From: Acidobacteriota bacterium
GTDB lineage: Bacteria > Acidobacteriota > Terriglobia > Acidiferrales > UBA7541
Assembly: GCA_013289855.1 (NCBI GenBank)
Contig: JABCZD010000011.1
Span: forward strand, 1-64,000
Length of the DNA: 64,000 bases
Reading direction: 5' to 3'
In this document: piece after piece, positions 23,861 to 31,881 of the stretch
Position numbering within the stretch: position 1 is the stretch's first letter
Layout: every line of letters begins with the position of its first letter
Notes under the pieces: model-generated
The model's database searches: none
What the model saw: only the letters and a program-made list of their open reading frames with translations
Told to the model about the DNA's origin: nothing
Translations under genes and position numbers: made by a program

Positions 23861-26800
23861 GATTCCGCCGGCACGGTCCTCGGCTGCTGCGGCGCTGGCG
23901 CTTCCGTTCCCACGCCATGCCAACCCACCGGCCGTCCGCTCACCGCTTCTTTCACCGAACGGAACAACACCACGTACATTAATTGCCGGTAATAGAAACG
24001 CTGCAGCAGGACGGGCACCAGCAGCGACCAGTCCTCATCGCGCTCCAGCGCGAAAGCAATCACGCAGGTCAACACATCAATCAGCAAAAATCCCAGAAAG
24101 AACAGCACGGACCGTAGTAAATCGCTGGTCTCAGAATGAAACTGCGGAATATACGGGAAATGCCATTTCTCCAAGGCCCATAGGATCACCGCGCCAAGGA
24201 ACAATAAATCGATCACTGGCGAAATCAGCGGCAGCAGAACCTGAAACAAGAAAATATTTGGCAGCGCCACCCATCCCAGCGTTCCATATTTTGGCCGGAA
24301 CAGTGTGTCTTTGTGCTTCCAGAAAGATTGCAGTGTGCCAAACGTCCAGCGAAACCGCTGCCGAATCAGCACGCCGGGAGTTTCCGGCGCTTCCGTCCAG
24401 GCAATGGCCTCTTCCTCGTAACTGACGCGCCACCCCAGGCGGCGAATCGCGATGGTCAAATCAGCGTCTTCTGCCACAGTATCCGCGGTAATTCCTCCCG
24501 CGGCTTCCACGGCCGTGCGCCGCCACGCGCCAAGCGCGCCGGGCACCACGGTGATGCAATTCAGCAAATCAAACGCGCGCTTCTCCATATTTTGACTGGT
24601 GATGTATTCCAGCGCCTGCCAGCGCGTGAGCCAGCGCGTGCGATTGCCGACCTTCACGTTGCCCGCGACGGCGCCAACCTGTGGATCGGAAAAATGCCGC
24701 ACCAGTTTGCTGATGGCGTCCGGCTCAATTTCCGTATCCGCGTCGATGGTCACCAATATTTCGGTGTCGGCCCGCGCCAGGCCCGCGCTCAAGGCCGCGG
24801 GCTTGCCGCGATTCACCTGATGAATGATTTGCACCCGCGAGTCGCCCGCAAAATTCTCATCCAGCAGGTCGCCGGTAGCATCCGTGGATCCGTCGTTGAT
24901 GACGATTACCTGCAGACCCTTGAAATCGGAGCCCAGCACGGACTTCACCGTCTGCACGATCACGGTTTCTTCGTTGTGCGCTGGGATTAACACGCTTACC
25001 GTCGGCGGCGGATCCGCGAGTTCGTGGTGATCCGGCAGACATTTTTCGATCAGCGCCAAAATGCCAATAATCAGCGCGCGGCCGCTAACCAACACGATCC
25101 CGACAATAAATACCGTGGCAATACCCAGGCGGAACCAGTGATACAGGCCAAAAATAAAACCATCGGCGCGTGCTTCGAGTTGTTCCTGCAAAGAAAGCGG
25201 CAACAACACTTGCGCCCGCGTTTTGCCCAACAAGTCTGAAACCGAAACGAACGAATATCCCTTGGCCCGCAACGCGTCAATTATTTTTGGCAACGCCGCA
25301 ATGGTTTGCGTGCGATCGCCGCCGCCGTCGTGTAACAAAATAATGTTCCCGTCGTTAGCCTGTTGCAAAACTTCATCGAGAATTTCTTGCGCGGGAGTTT
25401 GCTTTCCATTGATAACTTGCCAATCGTGCGGATCGATTTTCTGGCCGATGATCAGGTAGCCCATTTCCTGGGCGAACGGCAGCTGCGCCACTTCCTCGGC
25501 GTATTCGGGTTGATGGTCGATGCCGTATGGCGGCCGGAATAAAATTGTTTTCACGCCCAGGGTGCTTTCAATCAGCCGCTGCGTAAGGTTGAGTTCCCAT
25601 CTGGCCTGCGTTTTGGAAATATCCTCCCAGGTAGGATGGGTCCACGTATGATTGCCAATTTCGTGTCCTTCCGCATATTCTCGGCGTAACAAGTCAGGTC
25701 GCTGCGTTCCATACTCCCCTATGACAAAAAAAGCGGCAGGGACGCCCTTGTTTTTTAGAATGTCGAGAATCTTCGGCGTCCATTGCGGGTCCGGGCCGTC
25801 GTCAAAAGTGATGGCGATCTTTTTGTCCGCTGCTCCGATCTGATCGATATTGTAAGAGAGGGGATACGCGTCGTATTTTTCGCTGGTAAAGAGATCCGTG
25901 ACGGGATCGTACGTAAAACTCCGCTTGCCATTTTTCGGCGTATCCACAAAGTGCCAGATGTCGCCATTACCCTCGAGAATCAAATCCGGCCCCGGCGGCA
26001 AGTCCGTCAGTTTGTTGCGCGCGGCATCGTCCGGCCTGGTGGCATCCCATATCGGCCAGATGGAAGTGTCCGCCGACCCCAGCCGCCACAACGCCGTGCC
26101 TTGCACGCCCAGGCGTTCGCTAGCGCGCAACTGGTTGTACGCCGTCACCGCATCGAGCATCCACACTTGATGCACGTGATTTTGCTCGTCGGAATAGGAA
26201 TAGTGCGGATTCAGCGACGCAGCGTCGAATTCCACCGGCGCCTCGGACTCAAAAGCGTGCAGCAGCGCTTCTTGAATGGTCAGTGACTCCGCGGACTGCG
26301 GCGTCTTTTTCCCGCTTTCGGACCAGTCATAGGCGTAACTTCCTACGCCCACCACGATCTTCTGCGCTGGAACTTCTTCGAGCACCTGCCGCAGGTTTTC
26401 CACATACCAATCTTGCGACGCGATCGGACCCGGCGGCGAAGTCAGCCAATGCTGGTCCATATCCATCAACACGATGGCATCGGCCTGCTTGCCGAAAAAT
26501 TCGTAATCGTAAGCGTCGTCGCGCCCCGGCAACATGATCATCAATTTCAGTCCGGCGGCGTGCATGCCCGTTGCGAGTTCGGCGGCAAACTCGCGATAGT
26601 TCTTTTGGCTGTCGGGCGGCACTTCCTCAAAATCCACCAGCACGCCCGCTTCGTGCGCTTGCACTGCGAAGGTCACCAGATCCCGCGAAAGGTTGTGCCG
26701 CGACGCGGGACTTGCGAGCATCTCCACCATTTCCGTGATCCGCCATTTCACGCCGTCGTAATTGTTCAGCAGGCCCATCATGGGCAGTTCCACGTTGGCC

Positions 26801-27297
26801 TGTTTCATCCATTGATGGAGTTTGTCATCTTTCAAAATCGCCACGGCCTCGGCGGGCGTCGCTTTTGCGGTGCGCTGCCCGTGCTCGTAGTCCACGATGG
26901 TGATGGCGCCATCGGCGCTGACGGCGTGCAGTTGTTCGGGTAGCAGCAAATCCAGGTCTTTGTAGTGTTTTCTCAGCGAAGCCATGCTGTTGGGATCCCA
27001 GCTGACAAAAAACGCTGCGCGAAGTGGATCGTAGCTCGCCGGAACCTTTCCCAGATGCTCTACGCGCCGCTGGCGGCCTTCGCGCGCCGGCACCGGCTTC
27101 TTTTTCAATTTCAGTGCGTGCAAGCCGGGGTTCGTGCTGGGCAGCAATCCCGCGGGCAGCTCCACGCTGACCGCAATGGTAATGAAAAAATAGGCCAGCA
27201 GCAGCGTCAGCAACGCGCCTGAAATTTCCATGGCCCGCCGCGTCCGCCGCCAGCGCACTCGTTCCTCGTCATAAAATATCGGTCGGCGTTCCTTCAT
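23857..27297 (-). CDS. three-domain polysaccharide protein: GH18-like, NodB deacetylase and processive GT2
   Basis: 1146 residues. Cytoplasmic basic start, helix at about 25-45, then a GH18-like TIM barrel (about 90-440) with VLVDFEEVPPDSQKNY supplying the catalytic-type glutamate. A NodB domain follows (about 493-690) with TFDDGPD, HTWTH, RPPYG and LHDGGG all intact. After helices near 722-750 comes a GT2 (about 766-985) with NDGSTD, TIDADTE, EDADL and QRFRW, the pattern of processive synthases, then four or five helices. The first two domains should face the periplasm and the GT2 the cytoplasm. The order resembles a fusion of PgaB-type and PgaC-type functions, suggesting synthesis and on-line deacetylation of an aminosugar polymer. 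Coupled by GTGA to the next glycosyltransferase. Confidence 0.9.
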   Translation of the reverse strand: MKERRPIFYDEERVRWRRTRRAMEISGALLTLLLAYFFITIAVSVELPAGLLPSTNPGLHALKLKKKPVPAREGRQRRVEHLGKVPASYDPLRAAFFVSWDPNSMASLRKHYKDLDLLLPEQLHAVSADGAITIVDYEHGQRTAKATPAEAVAILKDDKLHQWMKQANVELPMMGLLNNYDGVKWRITEMVEMLASPASRHNLSRDLVTFAVQAHEAGVLVDFEEVPPDSQKNYREFAAELATGMHAAGLKLMIMLPGRDDAYDYEFFGKQADAIVLMDMDQHWLTSPPGPIASQDWYVENLRQVLEEVPAQKIVVGVGSYAYDWSESGKKTPQSAESLTIQEALLHAFESEAPVEFDAASLNPHYSYSDEQNHVHQVWMLDAVTAYNQLRASERLGVQGTALWRLGSADTSIWPIWDATRPDDAARNKLTDLPPGPDLILEGNGDIWHFVDTPKNGKRSFTYDPVTDLFTSEKYDAYPLSYNIDQIGAADKKIAITFDDGPDPQWTPKILDILKNKGVPAAFFVIGEYGTQRPDLLRREYAEGHEIGNHTWTHPTWEDISKTQARWELNLTQRLIESTLGVKTILFRPPYGIDHQPEYAEEVAQLPFAQEMGYLIIGQKIDPHDWQVINGKQTPAQEILDEVLQQANDGNIILLHDGGGDRTQTIAALPKIIDALRAKGYSFVSVSDLLGKTRAQVLLPLSLQEQLEARADGFIFGLYHWFRLGIATVFIVGIVLVSGRALIIGILALIEKCLPDHHELADPPPTVSVLIPAHNEETVIVQTVKSVLGSDFKGLQVIVINDGSTDATGDLLDENFAGDSRVQIIHQVNRGKPAALSAGLARADTEILVTIDADTEIEPDAISKLVRHFSDPQVGAVAGNVKVGNRTRWLTRWQALEYITSQNMEKRAFDLLNCITVVPGALGAWRRTAVEAAGGITADTVAEDADLTIAIRRLGWRVSYEEEAIAWTEAPETPGVLIRQRFRWTFGTLQSFWKHKDTLFRPKYGTLGWVALPNIFLFQVLLPLISPVIDLLFLGAVILWALEKWHFPYIPQFHSETSDLLRSVLFFLGFLLIDVLTCVIAFALERDEDWSLLVPVLLQRFYYRQLMYVVLFRSVKEAVSGRPVGWHGVGTEAPAPQQPRTVPAES

Positions 27298-27394
27298 GAA
27301 TGCTTGTCGCGGCCGGCGTTCAGGCCGTTCTCCGTCCTGCTAGTCGATTGTGCGTACGTCGCTGCTTGTCCTTATTGTAAGATGCGTTTCATCG

Positions 27395-28861
27395 ATGAAG
27401 CGAATTTTCTCCACTCCTATTGTTCCCCTGTTGTTGGGTCTCGCTTTGCGGCTGCTCTTTATCCTCAAATTTCCCGCCAATTCCGGCGACACCGTTCTCT
27501 ACGAGCAGATGGCCACCAACTGGCTGCAGCACCACGTCTATGCCATGAACGTCAACGGCGCCGTCACGCCGGTGGATCTGCGCATGCCCGGATACCCGGC
27601 ATTTCTCGCGCTGCTCTACCTGCTTACGGGAAAGACTGGGGCAGCGGCTCACCTCCTCGTGATGCTCGCGCAGGCGCTGATCGATCTTTTGGATTGTTTG
27701 GTCATCGCTATTCTCGGCGTCACGCTCTTCGCCATAGTGGACCGCGATGCCAACTCCAAACCCGTTTTTCTTGCCGGCGTATGGCTCGCGGCTTTATGCC
27801 CTTTCGTCGGGAATTATTCCGCGACGCTCTTGACGGAGACCATTGCCGTCTTACTCACCAGCATCGCGCTGTTTTTCTTGGTTGTCGCGGCGTCCAGCGT
27901 CGACGAATCCGTGCCCACGGTCGCCAAGCAAAAGTGGGACTGGAACCTCAACTACCGCGCTGCGGCCATCCTGGCCGGTTTCACCGTCGGCGTGGGCACG
28001 CTTTTCCGGCCAGAGACGCCTCTACTCCTCATCGCCGCATGGCTCGTCGGGGCCATCGTTTTATTTCCCACCGGAAAATTTCGTCGCTGGCTGCGCATTG
28101 TCATTCTCAGCGGCATCACGTGCGTCTTGCCTCTGCTGCCGTGGGCGCTGCGCAACGCCATCACCTTGCATGAAGTGCAGTTCCTCGCGCCCAAAAACTC
28201 CAATCTTCCCGGCGAACTGGTCCCTTACGGTTTCATGGCTTGGGAAAAAACCTGGCTCTTTCGTGTCAGGGACTGCTATCAGGTTTCCTGGAAGCTCAAC
28301 GACGACGTCATCGACATCGACGCCATTCCCGCCCGCGCCTTCGACAGTGAAGAAGAAAAATCCCGCGTCGCCGATATTCTGGAGCAGTACAACAACGATT
28401 TGACGCTCACGCCAGAGGAAGACGCCGCCTTCGCGCAAATCGCCCGGGAACGTACCGCCAGGCATCCCCTGCGCACTCACCTCTTTGTCCCCGCGGCTCG
28501 CACCTTCACTCTGTGGTTCACGCCCCGCATCGAATTGATCCCTGTCTCGGGAACCGTTTTCCCGCTAAAACAATCCTGGCAGGACGACAAGGTAGATCAA
28601 TCCGTGACGGTCGGATTCTTCTTCCTGAATATAATTTACGTGCTCTTGGGAATTTATGGCACCTGGCGCCTCTGGCGTTGGAACCGCGCAGTCCATCCCG
28701 CAATCATCACGCTGCTCGTCTTCATCCTGCTCCGCACTGCGTTCCTCACCACGATAGAAACACCCGAGCCGCGCTACGTCCTGGAATGCTTCCCCGCATT
28801 GCTCGCGTTGGCCGCCACCTTATTTGGTAAGCGATCACACGCCGCGTCAACGATCCTTTAG
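27395..28861 (+). CDS. ArnT/GT39-like membrane glycosyltransferase
   Basis: 488 residues with about ten helices. A GT-C (dolichyl-phosphate-mannosyltransferase-like) pattern: an early luminal segment GDTVLYEQMATNWLQHHVYA after helix 1, RMPGYPAFLALLYLLTG, and a late periplasmic part followed by ETPEPRYVLECFPALLALAA. Such enzymes move sugars from polyprenyl-phosphate carriers at the outer face of the inner membrane. It is divergent from the three-domain polysaccharide protein, so both could serve the same polymer. The ATG at 27395 is preferred over an upstream in-frame start at 27350. Neither has a strong ribosome site. Its end overlaps the next convergent gene by 15 bases. Confidence 0.75.
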   Translation: MKRIFSTPIVPLLLGLALRLLFILKFPANSGDTVLYEQMATNWLQHHVYAMNVNGAVTPVDLRMPGYPAFLALLYLLTGKTGAAAHLLVMLAQALIDLLDCLVIAILGVTLFAIVDRDANSKPVFLAGVWLAALCPFVGNYSATLLTETIAVLLTSIALFFLVVAASSVDESVPTVAKQKWDWNLNYRAAAILAGFTVGVGTLFRPETPLLLIAAWLVGAIVLFPTGKFRRWLRIVILSGITCVLPLLPWALRNAITLHEVQFLAPKNSNLPGELVPYGFMAWEKTWLFRVRDCYQVSWKLNDDVIDIDAIPARAFDSEEEKSRVADILEQYNNDLTLTPEEDAAFAQIARERTARHPLRTHLFVPAARTFTLWFTPRIELIPVSGTVFPLKQSWQDDKVDQSVTVGFFFLNIIYVLLGIYGTWRLWRWNRAVHPAIITLLVFILLRTAFLTTIETPEPRYVLECFPALLALAATLFGKRSHAASTIL

Positions 28862-29533
28862 CAGCGCAATATCGTCCTCAAGCCTCGAACCCAAAACACC
28901 ACGCCAACGCCGAATTGTTTCTTTCATCGAATGGCGCTCTAAGATGCTGCCATCAGGGAAAGAAACTACGTAGCCCTCGAAGTATCCACCATCCTTCTCG
29001 CACTGAGGAGACGGTGGAACTTCGGCCACAAACACCGCCTTACGAGAACCGTCGAGCCATGCCAGGCCTCCCACATTTGCCTCTGCGTGACATCGATCTT
29101 TGGAATGACGAGAGGCAAAATCTACTCGGATCGTTTGCGTGACGTCAGTGTCCTTGTCAGTCGAAGCTCTTTGGACCGTGCCGAAATTCGCAAGAACTGG
29201 GCCAGCTGCGCCAAAACTGATCGTAAAGAGAAGCGCTCGGGAATCGGGAGACCAAATGATCTCCTCGTCACGCGTGATCGCAAACGACGGGCCAACTTTC
29301 TGGCCCCGCGCATACACTTGCCCATCTTCACCGTTCACAACGAGCCGCAAAGAGTGATCGGGCGAGGGAAGCTCCAGTTCACGCCGTTCGTTTTCGGCGT
29401 CCTGAAAACACAAATCAATCGACAGTCGTGAAAAATCACCCGCGCGGCCTTGTGGCGGGCATCCGTCGGGGAGGTTTTGTGATGTGATAAGCAGATTGCC
29501 CAGCGTTAGTAGTAGCCAGCCCACGGTAATCAT
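28847..29533 (-). CDS. hypothetical protein with N-terminal helix and beta-propeller-like segments
   Basis: 228 residues. ITVGWLLLTLGNLLI is an N-terminal anchor or signal. Segments SPDHSLRLVVNGEDGQVYAR and EEIIWSPDSRALLFTISFG look like two blades of a TolB/WD40-type beta-propeller, followed by GGLAWLDGSRKAVFVAEVPP, a third. Four cysteines in the mature part may form disulfides. No family is recognised. The ATG at 29533 has AGGTGG six bases upstream. The stop lies inside the 3' end of the opposing glycosyltransferase gene. Confidence 0.55.
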   Translation of the reverse strand: MITVGWLLLTLGNLLITSQNLPDGCPPQGRAGDFSRLSIDLCFQDAENERRELELPSPDHSLRLVVNGEDGQVYARGQKVGPSFAITRDEEIIWSPDSRALLFTISFGAAGPVLANFGTVQRASTDKDTDVTQTIRVDFASRHSKDRCHAEANVGGLAWLDGSRKAVFVAEVPPSPQCEKDGGYFEGYVVSFPDGSILERHSMKETIRRWRGVLGSRLEDDIALLKDR

Positions 29534-29580
29534 AGCGACCACCTGTTTCTAAAGCAGCCCGCGCCACCCGATGAGTCGCG

Positions 29581-31005
29581 TCAGCGCTCCTCCAGTGGCT
29601 CCGGATGAATCGTCACGCGATAAATCTGCGGAAAATGTTCCTTCACGCGGTCTTCCAGCGCCGCCGTCACGTCATGCACCTGTGTAATCGCCAGCGCGCT
29701 CTTCATGGTGCAATGACACGTCACCACAATGCGATGCTCCACCTGCCGCACGCGCACGTCGTGGCAATTCACCAGCTCATGGTATTCCGCCGCCAGGCCA
29801 TTGGTGAACTCTTCAATCGCCCGCGACAGTTGCTTCATCTCTCCCGCCCCAGTATCCGGCGTGGCAATACGCCGCCCCAGCGGCTCGATGTGTATCGTCA
29901 CTTCCATGGGCCCGCTGCGCAATTCGCGGATGTCATCCTCCAGCTCCGTGGCCTGCCGGTGCGCATCCCGCAAACTTAACTGTTCGTCCACCTCCAGGTG
30001 CAACTCCACAAAGAGTTGCCCATCCTGCTGCAGCGCCGTGATGTCGTGTATGGCCAGCCCCCGTCGCTGCGACACCGCGCGAATAGCCTCAAACAAATGT
30101 TCCCCCTGCGGCGCGCGCGGTTCCGCATGCACCATCACGTCCGACGGCACAATCTCTCCAATGCGTTTCTCAATGGCATCGCTCAGTGCGTGTACCTGCT
30201 CCAGGCTCGCCGTCCGCGCCACGCTCACGGTCGCGTCCACAAAGTGCCGGTTTCCCGCCCGCCGCACGCGAATGCGGTCCACATCCAAAACTCCGTCCAT
30301 GCTCGCCACCGCGCGCGCGATGGTTTGCTGCAAACCCACCGGTGCCACGTCCAGCAGCGCATCCAGCGTGCGCTTGCCCAGCCGCGAGCCCACCCACAAA
30401 ATCACCGCCGCCACCACCAGCCCGGCCAGCGCATCGGCGTAAATCAGCGCCGGCACGTTCCACGTTTCCCCGGCCCACACCAGGCCGATCCCCGCGATCA
30501 CCACCATCGTGCTCCACACGTCGGTGGAAAAATGCAGCGCATCGGCTTCCAGCGCTTCGCTGGCATACTTCTTCGCTGTGCGGGTAAGTTTGCGCGCCCG
30601 CGTCACGTCCACGCCCAGCGCCACAAACAACACCAAAATCGCTAGCACGCTCGGTTGTATGTGTACGTGGTGAAAAAATAGCCGGTCAAACGCCTCATAA
30701 ATAATGTACAGCGCGGTCATCACCAGCAGCGCCGTTTCCACAAACGCCGAAAAATTCTCGAATTTTCCGTGCCCATAGGGATGACGATCGTCCGCCGGCT
30801 GATCCGAAACCCGCACGGAAAGAAATGTAATGATCGCCGCCACCAAATCCAGCGAAGAGTGCAGCGCTTCGGACAACACGCCCAAGCTCCCCGTGCGCAA
30901 CACCAGGAAGCTCTTCAGCGACACCAGTATCACCGCCGAGCCCACGCTCAATAGCGCCGCCCGCTTCTTTTCTCGCGCCATCTCGTTGTGTTCAGAAACC
31001 AGCAT
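29581..31005 (-). CDS. CDF metal cation transporter with three C-terminal regulatory domains
   Basis: 474 residues, longer than the usual 300. Residues 1-210 hold six helices with the metal-site motifs ALHSSLDLVAA (helix 2) and ALHFSTDVWS (helix 5). The cytoplasmic part repeats the ferredoxin-like CDF dimerisation unit three times: ending SDVMVHAEPRA, MEVTIHIEPLG and YRVTIHPEPLE. Each unit has a conserved histidine-glutamate-proline ending. CDF proteins export Zn, Fe, Mn, Co or Cd in exchange for protons. The metal cannot be told from the sequence. No regulator lies next to it. Confidence 0.93.
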   Translation of the reverse strand: MLVSEHNEMAREKKRAALLSVGSAVILVSLKSFLVLRTGSLGVLSEALHSSLDLVAAIITFLSVRVSDQPADDRHPYGHGKFENFSAFVETALLVMTALYIIYEAFDRLFFHHVHIQPSVLAILVLFVALGVDVTRARKLTRTAKKYASEALEADALHFSTDVWSTMVVIAGIGLVWAGETWNVPALIYADALAGLVVAAVILWVGSRLGKRTLDALLDVAPVGLQQTIARAVASMDGVLDVDRIRVRRAGNRHFVDATVSVARTASLEQVHALSDAIEKRIGEIVPSDVMVHAEPRAPQGEHLFEAIRAVSQRRGLAIHDITALQQDGQLFVELHLEVDEQLSLRDAHRQATELEDDIRELRSGPMEVTIHIEPLGRRIATPDTGAGEMKQLSRAIEEFTNGLAAEYHELVNCHDVRVRQVEHRIVVTCHCTMKSALAITQVHDVTAALEDRVKEHFPQIYRVTIHPEPLEER

Positions 31006-31158
31006 CGCCCGCCTAGACTACCCCAACTCCCAGCTAATTACCGCGTAGATGGCTGTTCGTGTGTATTGGCCTCAGAGTATGTGAGACGTGCTTTCCGAAG
31101 CGGAGGGCCCGATTCATAGTCTGTGGAAAAAGTGCGCGTGATGACTCGGAAACGGAAG

Positions 31159-31178
31159 GGCCCGACTTCCGTCGGGCC
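31159..31178. repeat. GC-rich palindrome between divergent/convergent borders
   Basis: Perfect 8-base arms GGCCCGAC-TTCC-GTCGGGCC in the gap between the CDF start (31005) and the msrB stop (31217). It could be the terminator of msrB (minus strand) or a REP-like element. No T run is present. Confidence 0.45.
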
Positions 31179-31216
31179 GTAAACGAAACATCAAAAGTGG
31201 CTTTAGCCTCTGCGGG

Positions 31217-31801
31217 TCAACCCGCAACTCGCGGAACAAAACGCAGCGCCGCCGAATTCATGCAATACCGCAGCCCGGTAGGCTTCGGCCCATCGGTAAA
31301 AACATGCCCCAGATGCGCATCGCACAGCGTGCATTTCACTTCGCGCAGCAGCGTGCCAAAGCTCACGGATCGCTTCTCGTAAACATTTTCCGGCGCAATC
31401 GGCGCCCAGAAACTCGGCCATCCGGTCCCAGAATCAAATTTCGCCGCTGAATCAAACAACGCATTGTCGCAATCGATGCAGCGATAAAACCCTTTCCCGT
31501 ATTCCTTGTCGAGCGCCCCGGAAAAAGCCCACTCCGTGCCCGCTTCCCGCGTAACCTCGAACCCTAGCGGCGTCAGCTGCTTCTTCCATTCGCCAAGGCT
31601 CTTGCGCACCTTCGGCAAACTCGCCACCCCGATCGCCGCGCCATCCACGCCGAATTGCACGACCTTCACCGGACCAGCATCGACCTCACCATCCGAGTCC
31701 GCAAAAGCCGACGAAAGGATGCGCTGCACTCCCAACAGCAATCCGCCAGCGCCGAGCGTTGCCGCCCCGAAAATAAATACGCGTCGTGTGGTCTCATTCA
31801 T
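31217..31801 (-). CDS. msrB: peptide-methionine (R)-S-oxide reductase with Tat-type signal
   Basis: 194 residues. NETTRRVFIFGAATLGAGGL is a twin-arginine-like export signal. After a linker, the MsrB domain shows two zinc knuckles (CIDC and CTLC), SGTGWPSFWAPI, LGHVFTDGPKPTG and the catalytic RYCMNSAALRF. It repairs methionine sulfoxide R-isomers in proteins, and here probably in the periplasm. Tat export of a zinc-bearing enzyme that folds before transport makes sense. Another in-frame ATG lies 18 bases upstream. Neither has a clear ribosome site. Confidence 0.92.
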   Translation of the reverse strand: MNETTRRVFIFGAATLGAGGLLLGVQRILSSAFADSDGEVDAGPVKVVQFGVDGAAIGVASLPKVRKSLGEWKKQLTPLGFEVTREAGTEWAFSGALDKEYGKGFYRCIDCDNALFDSAAKFDSGTGWPSFWAPIAPENVYEKRSVSFGTLLREVKCTLCDAHLGHVFTDGPKPTGLRYCMNSAALRFVPRVAG

Positions 31802-31881
31802 AAGATGGAATGGAGGCATTCATGAAAAACCAACAGCAGCGAATACCAACCGCGTTGCAAGCGTTTTTCCGTCGCCGTTTT

